From an uncultured Rhodospirillaceae bacterium (GTDB taxonomy: Bacteria; Pseudomonadota; Alphaproteobacteria; Rhodospirillales; UBA2165): DNA of 8,344 bases. Both the position numbers and the translations under genes were made by a program. The stretch is from the NCBI GenBank assembly GCA_913041095.1, contig CAJWIB010000102.1, positions 1-8,344 on the forward strand. Reading direction: 5' to 3'. Below are positions 1 through 6,564 of the stretch, one piece after another. A model generated the notes under the pieces. It was not told the DNA's origin and ran no database searches. It was given only the letters and a program-made list of their open reading frames with translations. Within the stretch, counting starts at the first letter, position 1, and every line of letters starts with the position of its first letter.

Positions 1-48
1 GCAACCATGGTCACCATCTTTTTTGTTTTTGCTGGGCAGGATTTCTAA
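1..48 (+). CDS. 3' end of a MnhB/MrpB-like antiporter subunit (partial)
   Basis: The window opens inside a reading frame that ends at a TAA two bases before the mnhC start. Only 15 residues are visible: a hydrophobic stretch followed by a short polar tail (FAGQDF), as expected for the last membrane helix of an integral membrane protein. Subunit B normally precedes subunit C in Mrp/Mnh operons and ends in such a helix, so MnhB is the natural candidate. The assignment rests on position and the hydrophobic tail, not on a diagnostic motif. The MbhE-like C-terminal part of a split MrpA is the alternative. Confidence 0.65.
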   Translation, partial: ATMVTIFFVFAGQDF

Positions 49-50
49 CC

Positions 51-407
51 ATGGAAATACCGGGCCTTTTAAATTACTGGATTGTGATCGTGCTGATAAT
101 GGTGGGCTTCTATGTCGTCATCTCGCAAGGCAATCTGGTCAAAAAAATGGTCGGTTTAAGCGTCTTTCAAGTCGCGGTTTTTGTGCTCTATATTTCAATG
201 AGTAAAATCGACAGCGGCGCGGCACCCATTCTTGATGCCGCAATCAAAAATTATTCCAACCCTCTTCCCCATGTCTTGATCCTTACCGCCATTGTCGTCG
301 GCGTGGCAACAACGGCGCTAGGACTCGCCCTAATCGTCCGCATACGCGACGCCTATGGCACGATTGAGGAAGACGAAATTCTCGAGCAAGAAAGGAATGA
401 CAGCTGA
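51..407 (+). CDS. mnhC: MnhC/MrpC (NuoK-like) cation:proton antiporter subunit C
   Basis: A 118-residue membrane protein homologous to NuoK of complex I and to MrpC, the small three-helix subunit that packs against the D-type antiporter subunit. Predicted helices lie at about 8-25, 31-50 and 74-97. Family marks are the NLVKK-x-VGLS segment at 28-37 joining helices 1 and 2, and the N70-P-L-P-H motif leading into the highly conserved LTAIVVGVATTALGLAL helix. The tail after residue 98 is acidic and cytoplasmic-looking. The start ATG follows the previous stop by two bases with a GGGCAGG stretch upstream. The stop TGA shares one base with the next ATG (TGATG), so translation of C and D is probably coupled. 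Length is normal for the family. Confidence 0.93.
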   Translation: MEIPGLLNYWIVIVLIMVGFYVVISQGNLVKKMVGLSVFQVAVFVLYISMSKIDSGAAPILDAAIKNYSNPLPHVLILTAIVVGVATTALGLALIVRIRDAYGTIEEDEILEQERNDS

Positions 408-1894
408 TGTCAGCTCTCTTTTCCGCTCATCTGCCCGCTATCCAGGTGGTGGTGCCCCTTATATCTGCACCGCTTTGCGTGCTGTTCCGCCGCACTGGCG
501 CAACTTGGTTGATCGCGCTGATTGTTTCTTGGACTTCCTTCGGTATTTCAATCCTACTGCTCGAACAAGTGATCGCCAATGGGCCAATTTCTTATCTGCT
601 TGGCAGCTGGGCGGCACCCTGGGGCATCGAATATAAAGTCGATATGTTATCGGCCTTTGTCATGTTGATTATCACCAGCATTGGATCAATCAGTATGATT
701 TTTGCTCCTAACAGTGTTAACAGCGAAATTCCGGATGACCGGATATATTTATTTTACACGATGTACCTGCTGACGTTCTCCGGCTTGCTTGGCATTACGA
801 TAACTGGCGATGCCTTTAATCTATTTGTATTCCTGGAAATTTCATCACTTTCATCTTATGTCTTGATCAGCCTTGGTGCTGAGCGAAACGCGCTCACCGC
901 CGCATTTCGTTATCTGATCCTCGGCACCGTCGGCGCCACCTTCTACATCATTGGCGTTGGCCTGATGTATCAAATGACCGGCACTCTCAATATGGTCGAT
1001 TTGGCCCAGCGACTACCTGCAGTAGCTGAAACCCGAACTATTTTGGTAGCGCTCGGATTTGTTACTGTTGGCATTGGTCTAAAACTTGGGTTGTTCCCCG
1101 TGCATGTCTGGCTGCCAAATGCTTATGCCTACGCCCCTTCGGTCGTGACAGCCTTCCTCGCTGCAACGGCAACCAAAGTCGCCGTCTATACACTGTTACG
1201 GATCTACTTCACAGTGTTCGGCACTAAAATTTTTACCGCCCTGCCAATTGGCGAATTTTTATTGCTGCTCAGCTTAATCGCCATTCTATCAATGTCAGCA
1301 GTAGCGATATTCCAAAAAAACGCCAAACGTCTGCTGGCCTATTCAAGCGTCGCCCAGGTTGGTTATATGGTTATCGGCATCAGCATGGTGACTGCGACAG
1401 GTCTGACGGCAACCATTCTGCATCTTTTCAACCATGCCATGATCAAAGGCGCATTGTTCTTGGTCCTGGCCGCTGTCTTCTTCCGCATTAAATCCGTCAA
1501 AATTGAACACATGGCCGGGCTCGGCAAGGTAATGCCATACAGTATGGCGGCTTTTGTACTGGCTGGCTTTAGTCTGGTCGGCGTACCGCTCACGGTCGGC
1601 TTTGTCAGCAAATGGTATTTGATTTTAGGAGCACTTGAAAAAGGCTGGTGGCCGGTCGCGGGTTTAATTTTGATAAGCTCCCTCCTGGCAGTGATTTATT
1701 TCTGGAAAATTGTCGAGGTGGTTTATTTCAAACCCCGGCCTCAAGATGCTCCTCTTATCCACGAAGCTCCGTTGGCTATGCTGATCCCAATGTGGGTGTT
1801 GGTCGGAGCTAACTTCTATTTCGGTCTGGATACGGACATTACGGTGGGCTCGGCTAAGGCCGCGGCTACTCTCCTGATTAGAGGCGCACCATGA
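407..1894 (+). CDS. mnhD: MnhD/MrpD-type antiporter subunit (first of three)
   Basis: A 495-residue polytopic membrane protein of the NuoL/M/N-MrpA/D family, which moves H+ or Na+ through two half-channels joined by a polar axis in the membrane. The ionisable residues are intact: E144 in LFVFLEISSLSSY (TM5), K226 in GLKLGLFPVHVWLP (TM7), K257 in ATKVAVY (TM8), H339 and K347 in the LHLFNHAMIKG helix, and K402 in GFVSKWYL (TM12). These motifs, with SWAAPWGIEYKVD at about 67-79, are MrpD-like rather than NuoM-like. The ribosome binding site AAAGGAA (391-397) lies inside the end of mnhC, and ATGA at 1891 overlaps the following gene. It probably pairs with MnhC in the complex. Length matches MrpD; nothing is missing. 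Confidence 0.94.
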   Translation: MSALFSAHLPAIQVVVPLISAPLCVLFRRTGATWLIALIVSWTSFGISILLLEQVIANGPISYLLGSWAAPWGIEYKVDMLSAFVMLIITSIGSISMIFAPNSVNSEIPDDRIYLFYTMYLLTFSGLLGITITGDAFNLFVFLEISSLSSYVLISLGAERNALTAAFRYLILGTVGATFYIIGVGLMYQMTGTLNMVDLAQRLPAVAETRTILVALGFVTVGIGLKLGLFPVHVWLPNAYAYAPSVVTAFLAATATKVAVYTLLRIYFTVFGTKIFTALPIGEFLLLLSLIAILSMSAVAIFQKNAKRLLAYSSVAQVGYMVIGISMVTATGLTATILHLFNHAMIKGALFLVLAAVFFRIKSVKIEHMAGLGKVMPYSMAAFVLAGFSLVGVPLTVGFVSKWYLILGALEKGWWPVAGLILISSLLAVIYFWKIVEVVYFKPRPQDAPLIHEAPLAMLIPMWVLVGANFYFGLDTDITVGSAKAAATLLIRGAP

Positions 1895-3372
1895 TCGCCG
1901 AGAATTATATCCTCTGGGCTATCGCCGTACCACTTGTCGGCTCTCTCGTAATCCTGCTGACCGGCAAAATGCCGAATTTGCGGGAATCGGTTACACTAGT
2001 AACAGCCGTCACCATGTTCCTCGTCGTAGGTTCCCTGACACATGTAGTGACCCGGGGTGGGCGGCCGAGCGTCTCCCTTTTAGAAGTCTTCCCGGGCATC
2101 GAGCTTAAATTTACGGTCGAGCCGCTCGGTATGCTGTTCGCGCTAATCGCCTCCGGCCTATGGATTGTGACTTCGCTTTATTCGATCGGCTATATGCGAG
2201 GCAACAACGAAGCCAATCAAACCCGCTTCTATTTCTTCTTTGCCATTGCTCTTGCATGCGCCGTCGGCATTGCCTTTTCCGGCAATCTGTTTACTTTGTT
2301 TTTATTCTATGAAGCGTTGACTCTGTCCACATTTCCTTTGGTCACCCACGCCGGAACGGAAACCGCCAAACGAGGTGGACGAACCTATCTCGGCATATTG
2401 CTGAGCACATCTATCGGCTTCCTATTGCTGGCAGTTATCTGGACCTGGAGTCTTACTGGTACCCTGGATTTCAAACCAGGCGGCATCCTTGCCGGTAAAG
2501 CTGAGGGCCCGATGGTCGGCATCTTGCTATTCCTGTTTATGTTTGGCACCGGCAAAGCCGCCCTCATGCCGTTCCATCGCTGGCTGCCAGCCGCCATGGT
2601 GGCGCCGACGCCAGTTAGCGCCCTGCTCCATGCCGTTGCTGTCGTAAAAGCGGGCGTATTCACGGTACTTAAAATTATTGTTTATATCTTCGGTATCGAC
2701 TTTCTTGCAGCCTCTGGCTCAAATGTGTGGTTGATGTGGGTGGCCACGATCACGCTGCTGTTTGCTTCCATCATCGCCATGTACAAGGACAACCTCAAAG
2801 CCCGGCTCGCGTATTCGACCGTTAGCCAGCTATCCTATATTGTCTTAGGGGCTGCGCTCGCTACCGGTGCCAGTGTGATTGGCGGCGGCTTGCATATCGC
2901 CATGCACGCCTTTGGTAAGATCACCCTTTTCTTCTGTGCCGGCGCCATCTATACCGCTGCCCACAAAACCCTGGTTAGTGAACTTGATGGCATCGGTCGC
3001 AAGATGCCGTTAACCATGGGCGCTTTCCTGATCGGATCGTTGAGTATCATCGGCCTGCCACCAATGGCTGGCGCCTGGAGCAAGTTTCATTTGATGCTAG
3101 GCGCCGCTGAGGCAGGCCAGTTGATCTTCATCGGCGTCTGGGCTCTCAGTTCACTTTTAAGCGCCGCCTATCTGATACCGGTGATCGCCCGCGCCTTTTT
3201 TCAGCCCCTGCCGAAATTAGCTGGCGCTGCCGCGACCGATGAAGGCATTCAGGAAGCCCCGGTATTTTCACTGGTTGCGATGGCCATTACCGCGACCGGC
3301 ACATTTGTACTGTTTTTCTTTGCCGGCGACATCGCCAATATGCTGGCGCCCATCGCCGCGGATGGAAAATAG
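1891..3372 (+). CDS. second antiporter-like subunit, with NuoL/MrpA-type core motifs
   Basis: A 493-residue polytopic membrane protein of the proton-conducting NuoL/M/N family. Conserved residues seen: E141 in LFLFYEALTL (TM5), K222 in GTGKAALMPFHRWLP (TM7), H247 and K253 in SALLHAVAVVKAG (TM8), the ARLAYSTVSQLSY loop-helix (304-316), H335 and K343 in the HIAMHAFGK helix, and K398 in GAWSKFHL (TM12). The APTPVSALLH segment is typical of NuoL and the N-terminal half of MrpA, so it may replace the antiporter part of MrpA. It lacks the MrpA C-terminal (MbhD/E-like) region, which would have to be a separate upstream gene. The start overlaps the previous stop by four bases (ATGA) with AGAGG at 1880-1884. 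Annotation pipelines would probably name it subunit D as well. Confidence 0.9.
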   Translation: MIAENYILWAIAVPLVGSLVILLTGKMPNLRESVTLVTAVTMFLVVGSLTHVVTRGGRPSVSLLEVFPGIELKFTVEPLGMLFALIASGLWIVTSLYSIGYMRGNNEANQTRFYFFFAIALACAVGIAFSGNLFTLFLFYEALTLSTFPLVTHAGTETAKRGGRTYLGILLSTSIGFLLLAVIWTWSLTGTLDFKPGGILAGKAEGPMVGILLFLFMFGTGKAALMPFHRWLPAAMVAPTPVSALLHAVAVVKAGVFTVLKIIVYIFGIDFLAASGSNVWLMWVATITLLFASIIAMYKDNLKARLAYSTVSQLSYIVLGAALATGASVIGGGLHIAMHAFGKITLFFCAGAIYTAAHKTLVSELDGIGRKMPLTMGAFLIGSLSIIGLPPMAGAWSKFHLMLGAAEAGQLIFIGVWALSSLLSAAYLIPVIARAFFQPLPKLAGAAATDEGIQEAPVFSLVAMAITATGTFVLFFFAGDIANMLAPIAADGK

Positions 3373-3380
3373 AGAGGAAG
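3371..3380 (+). promoter_or_regulatory. strong ribosome binding site for the small membrane protein
   Basis: AGAGAGGAAG sits in the 12-base gap between the stop of the second antiporter-like gene and the ATG at 3385. Its AGGA core is close to the anti-Shine-Dalgarno consensus, with about 6 to 7 bases to the start. It supports the 99-residue reading frame as a translated gene. Confidence 0.7.
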
Positions 3381-3384
3381 ATCG

Positions 3385-3684
3385 ATGAGTAATATATCGA
3401 CAGAAAATCAGAATACTTCCGAACATGGCGCCGCGCCGGAGGATGAGAAAACCTATTGGCTCGACGACATGCGCAACGTGCATAAAATTTTTTGGGCTTT
3501 GGTCGTGATATGCTGTCTGTTGATGGTGTCCGATCTGTTTATTCATAAACACACGGATTTTGGTTTTCAAGGCTTGTTCGGCTTTTATGGGCTTTTTGGA
3601 TTTTGCCTATCTTTCCTACTGGTGCTGACATCCAAACAATTGCGTAAAATCGTCATGCGGGATGAGGACTATTATGATAAATAG
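3385..3684 (+). CDS. two-helix membrane protein of the antiporter operon, function unknown
   Basis: A 99-residue protein with a polar, acidic N-terminus (1-30, rich in Glu, Asp and Asn), a hydrophobic helix at about 34-53, a short His/Lys loop (HKHTDFGF), a second glycine- and phenylalanine-rich helix at about 62-82, and a charged tail, KQLRKIVMRDEDYYDK. The second helix contains the repeat GLFGF-Y-GLFGF (63-73), encoded by different synonymous codons. A good ribosome binding site precedes it, and its 3' end overlaps the next antiporter gene, so it is almost certainly expressed with the complex. I do not recognise it as MnhE, F or G. My impression, from memory and unchecked, is that small proteins ending in a similar EDYYD tail occur in related operons. 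The sensible inference is an accessory or assembly subunit; no catalytic motif is visible. Confidence 0.85.
   Translation: MSNISTENQNTSEHGAAPEDEKTYWLDDMRNVHKIFWALVVICCLLMVSDLFIHKHTDFGFQGLFGFYGLFGFCLSFLLVLTSKQLRKIVMRDEDYYDK
3664..3667 (+). promoter_or_regulatory. GAGG ribosome binding site deciding the start at 3674
   Basis: GAGG lies six bases before the ATG at 3674 and inside the last codons of the upstream gene. The other in-frame ATG at 3662 overlaps this element and has no comparable purine-rich sequence before it. This favours 3674. Confidence 0.6.
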
Positions 3685-5371
3685 CCTGCCGCCCGGACTA
3701 ATCCTGCTGATAGGTGCTTTTCTTGTGCCTTTCCTGCCCGGCCGTGTGCGCAGCCTGTTTATGCTGGCATTGCCGTTGTTAGGAATTTGGCAGCTGACCC
3801 AACTGGGACATGGTGATTACGGCGCCATGTCGCTGTTTGGTTTTCAATTGGTACACTTTAATGTCGACAAGCTGTCGCTGGTTTTCGGCTATATTTTTTA
3901 CATCGCCGCCTTCATCGGAATTGTCTACGCTCTGCATAAAGATGACCGCCTCGAGGAAACAGCCGCTCTGGCCTATGTCGGAGCAGCCATTGGCGCAACT
4001 TTCGCCGGTGACTTTATTACTTTGTTTGTTTATTGGGAGCTTACGGCAATTACGTCGGTTTTTATCGTCTGGGCCGGCCGCAGCCCCCGCGCCTACAAAG
4101 CTGGTCAGCGTTATCTGATTATTCAGGTAACATCCGGCGTATTGCTGGCAGCCGGCGCCATCGTCCGTGCCAACGAAACTGGCTCAATTACCTTTGAAAA
4201 CATTGGCCTGGATAGTCCCGGCGGCCTATTGATATTATTGGCTTTCGGTATCAAGGCGGCCTTTCCTCTGCTTCATAACTGGCTGCAAGACTCATATCCC
4301 GAAGCCTCCGAAACCGGCACGGTGTTCCTCTCCGCCTTTACAACCAAGCTGGCTGTTTATGCCCTGGCCCGCGGCTTTGCCGGTACTGAGGAGTTGATTT
4401 GGATCGGCGTCACCATGACTGCCTTCCCAATTTTCTACGCGGTGATTGAAAATGACCTTCGCCGAGTACTCGTCTACAGCCTTAATAATCAGGTCGGTTT
4501 CATGGTCGCCGGTGTCGGCATCGGCACCGAACTTGCCTTAAATGGCGCAGCGGCCCATGCCTTTGCCCATATCCTTTATAAAGCCCTGCTGCTTATGTCG
4601 GTGGGGGCCGTATTACTAAGAACCGGCACGGCGAAAGGTTCGGAGCTCGGCGGCCTCTATAAAACTATGCCCTGGACACTGGGATTCTGTGTCGTCGGCT
4701 CAGCCTCGATTTCCGCTTTCCCTCTGTTTAGCGGCTTTGTCACCAAAACTATGATACTGGCAGCAGCAGCGGAACAGGGGCTGGTGATCCCTTACCTAAT
4801 TTTACTTTTTGCCTCGGCCGGCGTGTTTCACCATTCCGGCATCAAGATACCATTCTTCACCTTCTTTGCACATGATTCAGGTAAGCGCCCGGCGGAAGCA
4901 CCGCTAAATATGCTGATCGCCATGGGCCTTGCGGCTGCGCTATGCATCGGCATCGGTGTTTATCCGGCGCCTCTCTATGCATTGCTACCGTTCCCCGTGG
5001 AATATGACCCTTATACGCTTTCCCATGTGGTAACGGATTTGCAGCTACTGCTGTTCTCGGCGTTGGCCTTTGCCGTACTGCAGCGAACCGGACTATATCC
5101 GCCTGAACTACGTTCGACGGTTTTGGATTTTGACTGGTTTTACCGCCGGGCAGCGGTCTCGGTCTGCCGCACTATCACGCAATGGCTCAGCGAGGGGCTG
5201 GCCGGTATCTACAGTGATTTTTCCAGTGTCATTAAAAACATTATTACGACCGCCTTCCGGTTGCATGGGCCGGATGGCATAATGGCACGCACCAATGCCG
5301 TCGGCGGTTCAGTAGCCATTATTATCGTTTTGCTGACGCTCTTTATGTTGGTTTTTTATATGCAGGTTTAA
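3674..5371 (+). CDS. third antiporter-like subunit (MnhD/NuoL family) with C-terminal extension
   Basis: A 565-residue polytopic membrane protein (569 if started at ATG 3662; 3674 has the better ribosome binding site). Conserved residues: E122 in LFVYWELTAITSVF (TM5), K194 in FGIKAAFPLLHNWLQDSYPEAS (TM7), K225 in FTTKLAVYAL (TM8), H295, H299 and K303 in the AHAFAHILYKALL helix, and K358 in GFVTKTM (TM12). A later HHSGIKIPFFTFF segment (386-398) places K391 in or near a further helix. After about residue 475 comes a mostly non-hydrophobic stretch, LDFDWFYRRA onward, then a final helix at about 545-563. This recalls the extended C-terminus of NuoL-like proteins, though no long lateral helix is obvious. 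It overlaps the preceding small gene by 11 bases and is the last gene of the operon. The substrate ion cannot be read from the sequence. Confidence 0.92.
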   Translation: MINSLPPGLILLIGAFLVPFLPGRVRSLFMLALPLLGIWQLTQLGHGDYGAMSLFGFQLVHFNVDKLSLVFGYIFYIAAFIGIVYALHKDDRLEETAALAYVGAAIGATFAGDFITLFVYWELTAITSVFIVWAGRSPRAYKAGQRYLIIQVTSGVLLAAGAIVRANETGSITFENIGLDSPGGLLILLAFGIKAAFPLLHNWLQDSYPEASETGTVFLSAFTTKLAVYALARGFAGTEELIWIGVTMTAFPIFYAVIENDLRRVLVYSLNNQVGFMVAGVGIGTELALNGAAAHAFAHILYKALLLMSVGAVLLRTGTAKGSELGGLYKTMPWTLGFCVVGSASISAFPLFSGFVTKTMILAAAAEQGLVIPYLILLFASAGVFHHSGIKIPFFTFFAHDSGKRPAEAPLNMLIAMGLAAALCIGIGVYPAPLYALLPFPVEYDPYTLSHVVTDLQLLLFSALAFAVLQRTGLYPPELRSTVLDFDWFYRRAAVSVCRTITQWLSEGLAGIYSDFSSVIKNIITTAFRLHGPDGIMARTNAVGGSVAIIIVLLTLFMLVFYMQV

Positions 5372-5374
5372 ACT

Positions 5375-5641
5375 TTACTTTTTACCGCCGAGCACGCGGG
5401 GGTTCCAGGCTTTAACGGCCACGAACTGGCCATTGTGAGAGCACACGACTTTGGGCTTAACAACCTGTTTTACTTCAGACGTATCATGCACCTTAGTGAA
5501 ATCATCGCGCATTTCATCAAGATAGATTTCAGCATGGAGGTCTCGTTTGAGCGCTACCCGGTAGGCTGGCGTGCGGCCGACAAATCTTTGATAAATGTTC
5601 AGCTGAGTGGTGGCCAAAGCACTGCCATACACTGTCGACAA
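5375..5641 (-). CDS. small protein of unknown function, probable TTG start
   Basis: An 88-residue frame on the - strand (94 if begun at GTG 5659). I chose the TTG at 5641 because GAAGGAG stands nine bases upstream, whereas the GTG has an in-frame stop directly before it and no ribosome binding site. The protein is soluble and mixed in charge. It begins MSTVYGSALATTQLNIYQ, has a helical-looking middle (LHAEIYLDEMRDDFTKVHD), and ends with a basic VKPKVVCSHNGQFVAVKAW segment and a KK tail. There is no signal peptide, membrane helix or recognisable catalytic motif. Its stop lies three bases from the stop of the antiporter operon, which it faces convergently. I do not recognise the family. A chance open frame is possible, but the ribosome binding site and protein-like composition argue for a real gene. 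Confidence 0.6.
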   Translation of the reverse strand: MSTVYGSALATTQLNIYQRFVGRTPAYRVALKRDLHAEIYLDEMRDDFTKVHDTSEVKQVVKPKVVCSHNGQFVAVKAWNPRVLGGKK

Positions 5642-5650
5642 AAGTTTGCA

Positions 5651-5657
5651 CTCCTTC
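5651..5657 (-). promoter_or_regulatory. GAAGGAG ribosome binding site of the small - strand gene
   Basis: A near-perfect Shine-Dalgarno sequence read on the - strand, nine bases from the TTG at 5641. It is the main evidence for both the gene and its start. A TACAAT hexamer resembling a -10 box lies just upstream (5665-5670 on the + strand), but the matching -35 position is poor, so the promoter is only tentative. Confidence 0.5.
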
Positions 5658-5659
5658 AC

Positions 5660-6081
5660 TTAAATTGTAATCACCTTCGAAGTTCGGACGACCTCTTACC
5701 CAGGCGCGATGAACCGCTGGTTCGATAGGGCTGATTTCTTAGGCGACAAAATTGCCAGCACCATTTTTTTCCGTTTCAGGTGACCGCATAATAAGACTGG
5801 GATAAATACAGCAAATATTACAGCTTTACCGCCTGCATATACCCATTGTCATTAAGCGCTCGGTCTGAAATCCAAAATGCAAGATCAAAGACTGAATCGA
5901 CGGCTGCCGGCATTTATAACTCCGTCCCAATTAATTATGGCTATTCGTCTTATATTTTAGGTCGGCTGTTAAAAAAGGTTCAAGAAAATAATATTTGATG
6001 ATTAAATTTCATGCAGGCATTGAGGGTGGCGGATTCAAGTGATATTCCTATAACAAGACTTTAATACAGTGGGGATAAAAC
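5660..6081. other. AT-rich intergenic region without a supportable gene
   Basis: About 420 bases lie between the start region of the small - strand gene and coxS. No frame has both a ribosome binding site and protein-like composition. The part from about 5925 to 6065 is clearly richer in A and T than the genes, with TATATT at 5951-5956 and TATAAC at 6049-6054 as possible -10 boxes; neither has a convincing -35 partner. A weak hairpin (GGCGA/TTGCC, 5742-5756) precedes a run of seven T at 5764-5770 but is separated from it by seven bases. The most likely role is to carry divergent promoters for the flanking genes. Confidence 0.5.
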
Positions 6082-6549
6082 ATGCCATCAATTAAGATGA
6101 CGGTAAATGGGAAGGAAGTTTCAGGCGAGGTTGAAGGACGTACATTGCTCGTTCAGTTCATCCGGGATCATCTGGGATTGACCGGTACTCATGTCGGCTG
6201 TGATACATCACAATGCGGCGCTTGTACGGTTCATATGAACGGGCGCGTTGTTAAATCCTGCTCAATTTTGGCAGCCCACGCCGATGGTGCTGAAATACTG
6301 ACCATAGAAGGTTTAGCCGATGGTGATACGCTTCATCCGATGCAGGAAGCCTTCCGCCAGCATCACGCCCTGCAATGTGGTTTCTGCACACCCGGTATGG
6401 TGATGAGTGCGATTGGTATTGTTAACGATAATCCTGAGCCCAGCGAGAAAGAAATCCGCGAGGCTCTCGAAGGTAATATCTGCCGTTGCACCGGTTATCA
6501 TAATATTGTTGAAGCAATTGACGCTGCCGCCAAAGAGATGAAAGCTTAG
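6082..6549 (+). CDS. coxS: [2Fe-2S] small subunit of a molybdenum hydroxylase (CoxS/XdhA type)
   Basis: A 155-residue iron-sulfur subunit that passes electrons from the molybdopterin centre of the large subunit to FAD on the medium subunit. The N-terminal ferredoxin-like domain carries the first cluster at C40, C45, C48 and C60 ([16 protein letters not shown]). The C-terminal helical domain carries the second at C99, C102, C134 and C136 ([13 protein letters not shown] and [12 protein letters not shown]). Q98, directly before C99, is the position that contacts the molybdenum cofactor in this family. All eight cysteines are present and the length is typical. GGGGA at 6071-6075 is the ribosome binding site. 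It is the first gene of the block, 15 bases before coxM. The symbol marks the family, not proven CO oxidation: the same fold serves xanthine, aldehyde and other hydroxylases. Confidence 0.95.
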   Translation: MPSIKMTVNGKEVSGEVEGRTLLVQFIRDHLGLTGTHVGCDTSQCGACTVHMNGRVVKSCSILAAHADGAEILTIEGLADGDTLHPMQEAFRQHHALQCGFCTPGMVMSAIGIVNDNPEPSEKEIREALEGNICRCTGYHNIVEAIDAAAKEMKA

Positions 6550-6564
6550 GGAAAAGGACGTAAA

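Noticed and set aside
407..5371. Reading the block as respiratory complex I (nuoK-L-M-N)
   Set aside because: MnhC and MnhD motifs, the MnhB-like tail and the order C-D-A-like-D fit Mrp/Mnh; no NADH, quinone or Fe-S subunit is present.
5435..5728. A 97-codon + strand open frame overlapping the small - strand gene
   Set aside because: Its start lacks a good ribosome binding site and its composition is not protein-like, whereas the opposite frame has a strong GAAGGAG and a plausible protein.
5742..5770. Hairpin plus T-run as an intrinsic terminator
   Set aside because: The stem is only five pairs with one G-U, and seven bases separate it from the T tract, so it does not fit a typical terminator; it also lies almost 400 bases beyond the operon end.
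5877..5960. A 27-codon open frame from ATG 5877
   Set aside because: No ribosome binding site and no recognisable peptide features; it is expected by chance in a 400-base gap.
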